From positions 2,666,001 through 2,730,000 of the forward strand of contig CAUWAG010000010.1 of NCBI GenBank assembly GCA_963556695.1: a stretch of DNA of 64,000 nt, written 5' to 3'. The translations under genes and the position numbers were made by a program. The notes under the pieces are model-generated. The model was given only the letters and a program-made list of their open reading frames with translations, did no database searches and was not told the origin of the DNA. Positions 11,429-21,888 of the stretch are shown here, piece by piece (within the stretch, counting starts at the first letter, position 1; the number at the start of each line of letters is the position of its first letter). This DNA comes from Anthostomella pinea. Its lineage: Eukaryota; Ascomycota; Sordariomycetes; Xylariales; Xylariaceae.

Positions 11429-12440
11429 CATCCGCGTGAAACATTGAGTAATTATTACAAATAGGATAATAATAACGATTATAAACGAACCTTTTAAGAA
11501 TATTAACTTATTAATAATAAACCCAAGCTTGGTATATCTAATAATTTCTTATTAAATATTATTACACATATAAATGATTTAGTTTTACAACGTTATTTTA
11601 TAGGTTTCACTTTTATATAAAAAGTCATTACTATACTAATACTTTATTTTCATATACGTTAATTTTTTATTAGTTGAATAAAACATTTATACAATTAGCC
11701 TAGTAAGTTATTAATATAATACGTGTAAAGAAATCCTCGCCGTTATAATAAATAAAGGAACTTAATATTAAAGCTGATAAATAACTCTTAATTTTTCAAA
11801 ATACCACTATATTACTTTTATGCTTACAAAAAATAAATTAATACGGCATAATAATATATTTAAAGTAAAGATACCATTTATATTAACGTATAAAGCTAAT
11901 AAAAGTTTTTAATTATAGCGTTAAAAAAGCGACTTATTGTCATAATAACCAGTTTTTATAAAGCACATATCTTAACAATTATCAGAAGTAAAACATACCG
12001 GTTATAAATCCGGTGGTATATTTAAAAAAAAAACCTTTTTGAGTAAACCGTATTTTAACTATATTATGATAATCAATACACTTTTTAAAATATTATTATG
12101 CGTACCTCTTATAAAAATAAACCCGTAATGAAAATTCATTTTTTCTCTTATTAAAAAATATTTTAAAAGCCGGTAAGTTTAATAGTCTCAACCGATATAT
12201 AGCTATTTAGAGTCGTAAAAAAAGATTTATAAAAATATCGACGTAAGATTTAACATAATACCGGTAAGTTTTTGAAGGGTTACTTAAATGAATAAAACTA
12301 ATATACTTGATATAACTTATTAATATGATAACGATTTTAGAATATTAATAGAATTTATTAATAAAAATAAAAATATTACACAGGGTAAAAATATGCTTAT
12401 CGTAATATATTAAGAACAAAAAAATCTAATAAATAAAGAG

Positions 12441-12640
12441 TGTCAAGATGCCTGCGACGTTGTGTTGCAATCCGGTGGATTGACCGAAAATAACAAGGTG
12501 AAGAAGGAAAGGAAGCCGGCAAGGTGGTGTGCGCAGAACACACCTTAAGTGGTGGTCACGTTACTTCCTTATCTAATCTACACGTGACCTGATGACTAAG
12601 CATCCATCCATCCAGGTGGATACGGCTGTACACCGTCACA
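12441..12640. mobile_element. solo LTR-like element, 200 bp, target duplication AAGAG
   Basis: It begins TGTCAAGATGCC and ends CACCGTCACA, directly flanked by AAGAG on both sides (12436-12440, 12641-12645). TG...CA ends with a perfect 5 bp duplication fit a solo LTR or very small non-autonomous LTR element. A second copy lies inverted at 15051-15244. Confidence 0.65.
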
Positions 12641-13216
12641 AAGAGCCTAAAAATTTCGAAAATTTTTCGATAACTTAGACCTGACTTAATAATTAAAACT
12701 ATTTTTAGATATACCCACTACGACATCCGCTACTATGTTCACTTTTGAAAGAAAAGCAAACTTCGTAATGTTATAATATAATAAGAAACCATAAAACTGT
12801 TAACTAAATATTTATATAATAACTCGTATTTTTGATTTAAAAAATTATACTATTTTTAAACCTATATATACTTTTATGCTATAAACGAGGTAAATTATTA
12901 AACCTTTAATTTCTAATACTACTAAACGGATTGATATAAAAATCGACGTTATTGAAATTATTTAAACAAAATTAAGATTATAATCGTTCAAAAACTAAAT
13001 AAAAAACGTTTAAAATTAAGCGTATTTGATAAAACATAAAATATAATAACACTTTTATATTACTATCAAAATATTTCTAAACTTTTAAAAGCGTAATAGT
13101 ATTAGTAAAATAACTATAACGAAATTACTTAAAGATTCCGGTATAAACTATCTAGATTAATTAAACAAACAGTTAAAAATTATGTAATAAGATTATGTTA
13201 TCCAATATTGTTACGT

Positions 13217-13418
13217 TGTTGGATCCATGTGATTCTACAGTCAAACCATCTATATAGAACCCACATGTATGATTAGATAAGAGATTAGATACCAGATTGT
13301 GAGGTCACTTAGCCAGACCTGCAGGTCCAGCTAGACTTCACAATTCAACCATTAGCAACATCATGACCTTGACCCCATACTCAAGTATTATGATTGATCG
13401 TTCAAGCCTGTTCCCACA
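13217..13418. mobile_element. solo LTR, 202 bp, Copia-like ends, target duplication TACGT
   Basis: It begins TGTTGGATCC and ends TTCCCACA, flanked on both sides by TACGT (13212-13216 and 13419-13423). TGTTGG...CA ends resemble Ty1/Copia LTRs. No internal coding region is present. The perfect duplication in otherwise degraded AT-rich DNA suggests a fairly recent insertion. Confidence 0.7.
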
Positions 13419-15050
13419 TACGTTAAATATAAATAATAACGACTTTGTTATAATAGAAAATAAGTCTTTTTAAAGCTTATTACTAATAATTAAATATTTA
13501 TAGAATAACGACACGAAAAATATTTCATTTTAATAATATAAAGCGTAAAAAACCGGCAACACATTAAAAGCCGATAATAATTAACACATAATTTATACTT
13601 AAACCCCAAATAAATATAATACTTTTATTTACTTTATACCAATATTAATAGGTTTTTTTGTTAATATTTTTATCTTATCTTTTATTATAATATAGTTACT
13701 ATTAATTATCTACGTTTTTTAACAAAAGTTATTGACGTAATTTTCGGTTTAAATTTTAAATTTTGTTTTCTTTAACTTCTGAATTTATTTTAAATCAAAC
13801 AATTCTTTTAATTTTAGTATATATCGTTAAATAATTATGACATAATCTTTTATTAACAAGATTTATCGATTTATTTATATTATTACGATTAACATTTTAT
13901 TATAAAACGTATTAAATATACGAAGTCGTATAAAGCTTTTAATTATCATTACTGGTGTCAAATAGTCTTATGAATAATTAAATTATTTATTTTACTAGGT
14001 TTGTTGCTTTATTAAATTGTTACATTTTATTGAATTGAAATAACTTACAATTTAAAAATAAATAAACCACGCTTTTGTTACGCGCTTTTTTTATAGCTTT
14101 AATTCGACTTTTTTCGTAAAGCCGCTTAATCACTCGAATCACTTTCAAAAATACTTAAACTTTTATAATAATATTCATATTACGTTATTTTTTAACGCTT
14201 TATTTCCTGTTTTTACGCCGTTAACAAAATAAGTTCTTTTAAGAAATAAAATAATTATATAAAATACTTACGTTACCCCGATATTATAAATACGAGAACA
14301 TCTCAATATGATAAAAATAATGAAGATTATAAACGAATAATGATAAAGGTATTATGTTTTTTAAAGGGAATAAATCAATAAACCATTTTAATTGGCTAGA
14401 AAAATAGATTTAAATATATTAAGAAACAATTATAACGTACTTAGTTCTTGTGTACTATCGTCGTATTTTTTAACTAAATAAATAATCTTTTTAAGCTATT
14501 TAATAAGCTTATTTAATAATAAGATAAGGAATCTTAACCCTTTTTAATGCCTTAATTATTCGATTTATTAAAAGATTCAATTAAAACTAATACTTTTTTA
14601 AGTTATCCAGTTATTTTATTTTTTAATTATAAATCATTAAAATTAATAAGATTAGAAATCTAAAAATAATGAAAAAAGGTAAATAATATCAAAGCTATAC
14701 CTTTAAGCTTAAGATATTAACTAGGAAATTATTAATATAGTTTCAACTTTCGCCTAGCTTTTTACTAGTTATTACTAGCTACTACTAGTTTTATAGTTAA
14801 AAGAGTTTTTTAACCACGTAACTATTAATTAAGCTTTTAAGGTTAATAATACCGGTATAAGTTTTAATAATAATGAGGTTTACAGCCTTACGTTAAAAGA
14901 CGTTCTTATCGTTATAAGTAATTCAAAAGCTTAGAAAAACTCTTTTTGATTATATACCTAAATTAAACATTTTTATCTTATCAAGTTTAAAACGTTAAAA
15001 TTATTTAATAACCGCTTCGAATAATATTTCGATCGTTTAATAAACCTAGC

Positions 15051-15244
15051 TATGACGGTGTACAGCTGTATCCACCTGGTTGGATGCTGAGTCATTAGGT
15101 CACGTGTAGATTAGATAAGGAACGGGACTATCACATAAGGCGGGTGTACGCACCACACCTTGGCTGGCTTCTCTTTCCCTCCTCACCTTGTTATTTTTGG
15201 AATACAACACCAGATTCTCACACAACGCCGCAGGCATCATGACA
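15051..15244. mobile_element. inverted copy of the 200 bp LTR-like element
   Basis: The reverse complement of this interval closely follows 12441-12640 (shared stretches include AATAACAAGGTGA, CCTTATCTAATCTACACGTG and AGCTGTACACCGTCA after inversion). Its outer base pair reads TA instead of TG, a G-to-A change as expected from RIP. Flanks (CTAGC, TAGAT) do not form a clean duplication. With the first copy it brackets 2.4 kb of AT-rich DNA. Confidence 0.65.
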
Positions 15245-16773
15245 TAGATTTTCTTTTACTTGCTTATTATAAAGGCTAAGTTTTTTAAAATTCCATTATT
15301 CTAACTTCTTATAATTAATTAGAATGAACGACGTTATAAGCATTTACGTTAAAAGTTAAAAGATAATTTTTAACACGTAATTAAAAAAAATTAAAAATTG
15401 CTTTAAAGACGACCTTTTTCTATTAATAAGTTTCAAAAAATTAATTTCCTTATATCTATAACAAGACTTAAGCAAGCGTATAAATAGTATTACTTTATTA
15501 TGTTTCCGATATAATATTTTATTACTATATATATATATAAAGCGTGTTTTCTTATTAACTGCGTATTTTCTTGTACGGCTATATAATTATTTTGAAATCA
15601 TATGTACGATTAAAAAAATAAGTTTTATACTCATAACAATGTTGTTGAATATTTAAAATATAGTTTTATTTGATTAAATTTAAATTCAACGTTTAATATA
15701 AAGCCGTATTTGACAAGCTTTTTTAAAATAAAAAAAAGCTTATAAGATTTTAAAAAAAAAAGTTTTTAAGTTTAATTTTTACCTTTGATTTTTTTATATA
15801 TACTTTTTTGTATAAAACATGTATTTTTATTAACTTTATGCCTTTTTTGCAGCCTATTTATGGTTATGCGATTACTTTAAAGATTATTTATATAATTAAG
15901 GAAACAAGTTTTATATTAATAACAAGGTCCTTTAATAGTGTAAAGGCTGATCTTTTATAACTTAAACGTTTAACTTTAATTTTATTGAAATAAAACGTTA
16001 AGTTTAAAGAAAGAAATAAAGCTTAAATTTAAATATTAATTACGTTATTATTTTAATTTGTATAAAAATAGTTATTGATAATAATATGATATAGGGCTAG
16101 CTACGGCTTTTTAAAATGTTCAAAAGTGCAAATCTCGTTATAAAGATTTTTTCAAGATTTTTAAATAGCTAGAATCATTTAAAACGAGATGTTCTAAAAA
16201 AGTAAAAGTCCCGTTTAGCTGTTTAAAATATCTCGAAGAAAAAAAATTGTTATAAACACTATTATATAAAGTTAACTATGGCTTTTTCAAGCGCTTAAAG
16301 GTATAAATCTTACTGCTAGTATTTTTTAAAACTTAAGATAACTAGTAATAAGTACATATTGCCTTTATTTGTACTTGTTTTACCTTTTATCGGAGAAAAA
16401 CTTACCCGGGTTAATACCTTTATATTTAAATCAAGTCTTAAATAACCTTATTAAGTAAACTAATTAGTTATAGTTTGCTTGATTTAAGCTTGTTAAGCTT
16501 TTTGAATTGGTCGGTTTACTTGAATTGTGGTGACACTGGGCCACGGCAGATCACGAAGGCATGTCGTTCCGCTGCCCAATCGCGATGCCCTTAACCCATG
16601 ATAGATCGCAGCCAGCCGAGGTGACATATGTAAGATTGGCCCAGACCTGTAGCCTTGAGGCCTTCAAGCCAGTGTAGAGCGGTGGTCCCGTCGCTTGGAT
16701 AATTCTCTTGGACAGGTCCCCCCTCGACGAAACGCATGCTACAGGAGGCCTTCCTCCGCACCTGTTGGGCAGC

Positions 16774-18083
16774 ATGGTGTCCTCATGTACATACTTGCAG
16801 CATTTTACACAATACTGGAAGTTTCGCTCAGTCCCGCGACTGTCTCGATCTCATCCTCGTAGCACCTCCGTCATTTTTTCTGACAGCCGCCGCGCTGCCG
16901 AAAGCGGCAGTGGCTCAGCAGGGTCAGGAAAAGGTGTGAGCGACTCCGACTTGAATCCAGTTGTCCAAATGATAACGTGGCTACTTATCACGTTCATGTC
17001 TCTTATGCTCTGTTTTCGACAGCTCACCCGTTTCTACATCAAGACTAGTCGACCGTTCGCCTGGGAAGATGTCGTGGTTCTTGCTGCCTATGTCAGTTCA
17101 CGTGATCCTGTCCTCGGCCAAGCGTTTACCTTTAGACAGTGCTTCGGCCTTGGGGAATCCGTGCTCAAGGTCCTACCAGCAAGCACCATGTTCGGGAGAG
17201 AAATCACTACGCTATCTGCAATTGAGCTAAGCTCTGGCATCAAGGTAGGCAGCTGCTGACTAGTTCAGTTGGTCCATTCCTATTTATAACCTCCCCATGG
17301 TGCAGTCACTAACTCATTCTGTGTAGATAGGATACGCCAGGGATCTCCTGTTCATCGTCTGCCTTGGATTTTCGAAACTATCCGTTTATGCGAATCTCCT
17401 TGCACTATCACCAAGCTCGATCCACCAATGACTTACACATTCGTTGGGTGCCCTCGTAATAGTTTGGATGGCCAGTTCACTTCTCGGTACGACATTTCAG
17501 TGCGGAACTCGATGGCCCTGGACGATCGAAGATGGGAGGTGTGGAAACCAAGTGAGGCTATTTCGACTCTCTATCGTTTGTGAAAGTTCGTACTAACGTG
17601 GTAAAAGAGGGCGCTTCTGATATACGTGACGACCATCAACGTGATAACTGACTTGGCGCTAACTGCCATTCCCGTGGGTATCGTATACCCATTACGAATG
17701 TCCCTTGCCACAAGGATGACCGTCATTCTATTTTACTTGACGCGGATACTGTACGTTCTATCTCGCCGTCCTTGTTTTCTATCAATATGCTAACCAGTTG
17801 AAGAGTCGTCATCGCCACCATATGTCAACTTGCTTACTTACCCCGACTCTTCGAAACGGACTACACCAGAAGAGCCTTCCCATACTACATTTGCGTTCAA
17901 CTCGTCCACTTCACCAGTTTCTCGGCTACTTGCGTCGTTTATTTTTGGCCGTTATTCCGTTCTTTGCGGACCGGTCTTGTGTGGGCCAACAACACTACCT
18001 TCACCTCGAAGTTTGCCTTGACAAAACTGTCCAAACCCTCACTTGGAGGTAGTCGGTCTGACCCAGCAGCACTGGAATCTTAG
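16774..18083 (+). pseudogene. rhodopsin-like 7TM (Pth11-related) membrane protein with premature TGA
   Basis: Model join(16774..17244,17327..17551,17608..17750,17804..18083); introns of 82, 56 and 53 bp with good splice sites. The translation gives several hydrophobic helices typical of the fungal rhodopsin/Pth11-like family: ITWLLITFMSLML followed by the SRPFAWEDVVVLAAY motif, LLFIVCLGFSKLSVY, LVIVWMASSLLGTTFQCG, a helix beginning VTTINVITDLALTA, and YICVQLVHF with a final helix. An in-frame TGA at 17429-17431 (codon 192 of 372) splits HQ from LTHSLGALVIV while similarity continues in the same frame, so one C-to-T change of a CGA Arg codon explains it. The start is uncertain because no earlier Met has a better context; an upstream exon is possible. 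In life such proteins sense surface or extracellular cues at the plasma membrane. Readthrough or an assembly error would make it intact. Confidence 0.7.
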
Positions 18084-18616
18084 GGCAGAGACAGAAGAGA
18101 CTATATTGAGATCACCACTGATATCAATGTGTTACAAAGTCAAGAAGCGGCACGAAACATTCCTCCTGCCGAGAGATACAACTTTGGCTGGGAGTGAAAG
18201 GTGCGCTAGAAGCGCCAATGCTGTCAAACATAGTTGGGTAATCAATACAAAAGTTTTCACTTCAGAGAGGCCCTTTGTGCCAAATGACTTCTACAAATTC
18301 TGAACCACAGCAGACGCTTGAGTCCCGTCCACCCAGGAGGGGCCTTCCGGTTTGAAGTCGATGCATCTTACATAGATCACAGTCTCAAACACATGACATG
18401 GTCTTTGCCAGGAAGCGCAGGCTCAAGCTATCCAGAGGCGCATACTCCATCTAGAAGGGTGTCGTACAGAATTCATTCAGATGTGCATTGGAATATTGAC
18501 TGAAGCTCTGTCCCTGGTGTCTTGCCTGACCCCCAAAACTTCTCAAGAGCGTCACCAGTAGGCGACACCGGCTTCCGCGAAAAGGCCAAGCACGCCAAGT
18601 GCTGCAGAAAATATGC
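18084..18616. other. convergent intergenic region with an out-of-frame hydrophobic tail
   Basis: This lies between the 3' ends of the 7TM relic (plus) and the small peptide gene (minus). On the minus strand, 18552-18618 encodes 22 very hydrophobic residues (LSIFSAALGVLGLFAEAGVA) directly after the peptide gene's stop but one base out of frame. No other gene is supported. Confidence 0.4.
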
Positions 18617-18859
18617 TCAAGTTTCTTCCTCGTCCACGTCGTCGATAATAGGAGCATCCTTCATGAAGATATCGTCTTCCGCTCCGCGAGCCACAACGGT
18701 GTTTCCACGTTTGGCGACTTGCCGATCATGACTTGGACCTGTTGAAGACGTTTAGCTTTTCTCTGGAGACCGGATACGTCATCACATACCAAAAGCCATT
18801 GATTGAACAAGGAGACCGAAGCCTAGAAGTGCGATGAGGTTTGTTTTGGGGAGAATCAT
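18617..18859 (-). CDS. small secreted acidic peptide, 63 residues, candidate precursor
   Basis: Model complement(join(18617..18738,18790..18859)). Exon 1 starts MILPKTNLIALLGFGLLVQS, a clear signal peptide, with cleavage expected near MAFG. A 51 bp intron (donor GTATGT, acceptor CAACAG) restores the frame in phase 1. The mature part (about 39 residues) has a dibasic Lys-Arg at residues 33-34 in QVAKRGNTVVARG, followed by an acidic tail rich in Asp and Glu. There is no cysteine, tyrosine or internal repeat. It is divergent from the UstYa-like gene 728 bp away, and in known dikaritin-type clusters such enzymes act on Kex2-processed secreted peptides. That link is inference. The existence of the gene rests on splice sites and a coherent product only. 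Confidence 0.45.
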
Positions 18860-19587
18860 TGTCGGTAGTTGCTTCGGCGTGCAGCTGTGTGGAGATGATG
18901 TGGTATGGGCTGGAGGGTCAAGTCTGGGGGCTCGAATTCGAAGTGTTGTGACTGGATTGGGAAGGGTACAAGAGGAACGAGAATCTAATCTCTTATATGA
19001 ACGGTAATGGTGCAGTAACCATGATTCCCATGACCTCCTCTCTCGGCTCATATTGGTACTGGATCCTGCAGTTTCGGCAACGAGGGCAGAGACCGAACAA
19101 GTCATTCATGTAGTATTAGGTACTGAAACCCACCTGCATCCTCTCCAATAACACGATGTCGTGAGACGGCCACGAGGATCCAACTGCATCCATCACTGAG
19201 CTGCCTGCTCCTCACGTTGTACTCACCGCGCCAGAAGCGTACTTGATCCGCCCTTTGCTCCTAATCTCTAAGCTGATAGGGGAGGAGAAGCCAGTCAATT
19301 TAGGTAATGTAACGTTCATGGTACCACCTGCACCAAAGAAGCCGCACCGCTGTTTTGGCATGTCACCCCTGGCCTCTATTTAGAGCTCTTGATCGACGAT
19401 TTGTTGGATATCCTGGTGTCCCGCACGTTGGCCACACTGGTCGTGTGCCCATCATCAACACATTCCCAACCCATAGTAGGGAAACCCAGGCACCGCTCTA
19501 CACTCGAACTTATTTACCTTTTCATTCAACCACAATACTGAATCGAACCTGTAACTCCAGCTCCTTCCTGTCTACCCCTATTGAGCT
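18860..19587. promoter_or_regulatory. bidirectional promoter region, peptide gene and UstYa-like gene
   Basis: These 728 bp separate two divergent start codons and should contain both promoters. Shared control is possible. I see no coding frame with recognisable content and no motif I can name with confidence. Confidence 0.45.
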
Positions 19588-20465
19588 ATGGGGGACTATC
19601 CTGAAGAATCCCAAGAGCCGCTGCTGCAAAGTAGCGAGGAATTCAAGGAGACAATTGTGGTAGAAAGCCCTCGCCGGAATGTCAGCCAATTCATCCGTGA
19701 AGACGCTCTTCTCATAGCGATCCTCCTGTCTTTGCTCTATTTGGTAGTGGCTTTGACCTTCGATGTCGCATACTCGGCCCAATGCCCACACAATAAGGCC
19801 ATGGACCATCACTTCAGTAAGATACCCTCCAAGTCACCGCCATTGTCAACTACTTGCTGATAGAAACCAGCACTGCCTGGCGACTTCCTGCAATTTGAGG
19901 AACGACGGGAGTGGTATCCGCCCCAAGATCCCTGGAACCAGGAACCCTCTGAAGAAGTCGACGCTGCATGGTCTGAGTTGCTCTACGGTCAGTATCTGTA
20001 CCCAAGTGACTGTGCATGTACACGCCTAACGAAATGAAGCCCTCAACGTCCGCGTGAGCAAAGAGGAACTAGCAAGTCTGGGTAACAATACGATGAACAG
20101 AGTACAGGTCAACGGCGGTGACTACCTTGGTGCCGTTGGCGTGTTTCACTATCTGCATTGCCTCAACAATCTACGAAAACTAGTACACAGGGACTACTAT
20201 GAGACACGCTTCCCAGGATTCGGCGACCAAGCAGCTTTTGGAACAGGCCATGCTGGTAATTCCTCTCACCCATGAACACGTCCAAGGAGCTGCTTCTAAC
20301 TCGTTTGGCTCAGACCACTGTATTGATGTCATCCGCCAGGCGGTCATGTGCCATGCCAATACAGGGATGCACACAGCAGAATGGGTAGACGAGGACAACG
20401 AACTTGGCGGGAAAGAGCTCAGGCCGGGCCTCGCTCGCCCCCTTTGGTACTGGGCATGTACATAG
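19588..20465 (+). CDS. UstYa/DUF3328 family oxidase-like protein
   Basis: Model join(19588..19816,19871..19987,20040..20255,20314..20465), 237 residues; introns of 54, 52 and 58 bp, each with GT-AG ends and exact frame continuity. The N-terminus is cytosolic and acidic, then one transmembrane helix (about residues 41-62, LLIAILLSLLYLVVALTF). Two HxxHC motifs, HYLHC at 152-156 and HADHC at 186-190, are the hallmark of this family and are thought to bind metal. UstYa-type proteins catalyse oxidative cyclisation or related oxidation in peptide natural-product pathways (ustiloxin, phomopsin, cyclochlorotine). Both motifs are intact and no break is seen. Neighbours are a divergent secreted peptide gene and an MFS transporter, which suits a small biosynthetic locus. 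The substrate is unknown. Confidence 0.85.
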
Positions 20466-21888
20466 TTCTCGAAGCGATATAACTCTTCAAAGTTCTGCGG
20501 TTCCCGCGATTGGGCGTCCTGCATTTCGGCGTCGAGTTCACCATCGCCGAGCTCTCCAGGCGGCCTTGAGGCGGACATTATGGGAAACAAAGCAGATCAG
20601 AGCTCAATTGAAGTATTGTAAGGTAGGATCGAGCTAAAATGCAGCAATATTGAAGTATGCGGTGAAAACCATGAGATTTGCTCTGGTTGAAACTAAGTGT
20701 ACTTGGGAGTTCTGATAGTTGGGTCGCTCCTTTGTTACATTGTTTGCGGAAAACTTTGCTCATAGGGATGAATGCGACCGATTTCCACGTAGTTGCATGC
20801 TAAATATATCTTACTCACATTCCCGACAATACGACGATAATCCCATTGAGTAGCTGATGTCTCATAATGTATGCATAAAGCAAGCAATTCGACGAGTCGA
20901 CGGTCCGGACACCTCCAATTCAAAAGCACCTATAATCGACAAAGCGCGACACCCTTCTATGCATACCTCCATTAGTATGTCATGGGCCGGTCTCTTCAGA
21001 CTGCCGGCGGCCACGCGCACGACATGATCATCATGGGCGCGTTGCAGGCGGGCGGTGGCTGCGCTCCACACACTGGCACCATAGCTCCCCCTGCCGTCGC
21101 CGTCTACTCACAGCAAGCCGTGCCTGAATAACAGAACGTCTAGCCATCTCTTGAACCACCACGCCGCTTCCCCCCTAATTGGACCAACACGCACCAGTAT
21201 CCCGGACGTCATACACCTAGGAGAAGTTCTCCTAGTTCGTGCCCTCATCCCCGACCATGCAGCAGACGGCCGCGCTGCAATGGGTGTACGGCACCCGATC
21301 AAGAAGGGGTACGGCGGGGTGCTGATAAACAAGTACACCGATATTGTCGTAAGATCCAAAACAGCACCGGGCCGTCACGGGAGGGGTTGAAGCCGCCAGT
21401 CCAGCCACATTGAAAGTTGGCGTAGATGCGAAGGAGTGAGAGAGGCGGAAGACAATACGGTGGGTCGGAGGCGACAGAAGGAGATGGTTGAGATGTAGCG
21501 GCCTCTTTGGAATTGTCGGCGCGGGTCATAGTATGCCAGTGGTCGTCTTGGGATGTGTTTTGCCTAAACCATGCATCACAATCTTGCGAATCAGGAGGCA
21601 GAGTCGCGAACTCTTCTTTGGAGAGAATCAAGTGGACACTGTTTGCGTACGTAGTGGTTGAAATTCAGCTGCGGTAAGGTATCGGGTATTGATTGGACCC
21701 ATATGGTAAAGTACGTTGGCTATGGCTTCATTGTGGCAGTTCTATCGCGCTTTGAATTCTGTGTCGGTATGATGTGGTCAAACAGCCTAACGCTATGCTA
21801 TGCAGTAGTTATATCCAGCGATTATCTTCGGTATGCGCCAGCCAGCAAATAGCTACGTATTACTAAAACACACTGGACAGCCAAGCCC
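20466..21888. other. intergenic region, no supported gene
   Basis: It lies between the 3' ends of the UstYa-like gene and the transporter. A plus-strand frame at about 21151-21390 (ending VLINKYTDIVVRSKTAPGRH) and minus frames across it are open but show no motif or partner exon. They may be relics or chance. Confidence 0.35.

Larger units (their letters stand above)
8410..16525. repeat. AT-rich, ORF-free block consistent with RIP-degraded repeats
   Basis: For about 8.1 kb the sequence is overwhelmingly A and T with no reading frame of 60 codons on either strand. By eye TpA is very common while CpA and TpG are scarce and CpG persists. This is the pattern left by repeat-induced point mutation (CpA to TpA). 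Both edges are sharp. Inside lie several GC-richer islands listed separately. Diverged internal direct repeats are visible, for example 9322-9420 with 14365-14465, and 16094-16157 with 16272-16335. The original elements cannot be identified. Confidence 0.8.

Noticed and set aside
12441..15244. Reading the inverted 200 bp copies as the two LTRs of one retrotransposon
   Set aside because: LTRs are direct repeats; these are inverted, and no coding sequence remains between them.
21151..21390. 79-residue plus frame between the UstYa-like gene and the transporter
   Set aside because: Some coding-like segments but no family resemblance, no splice partners, and an equally open frame on the other strand.
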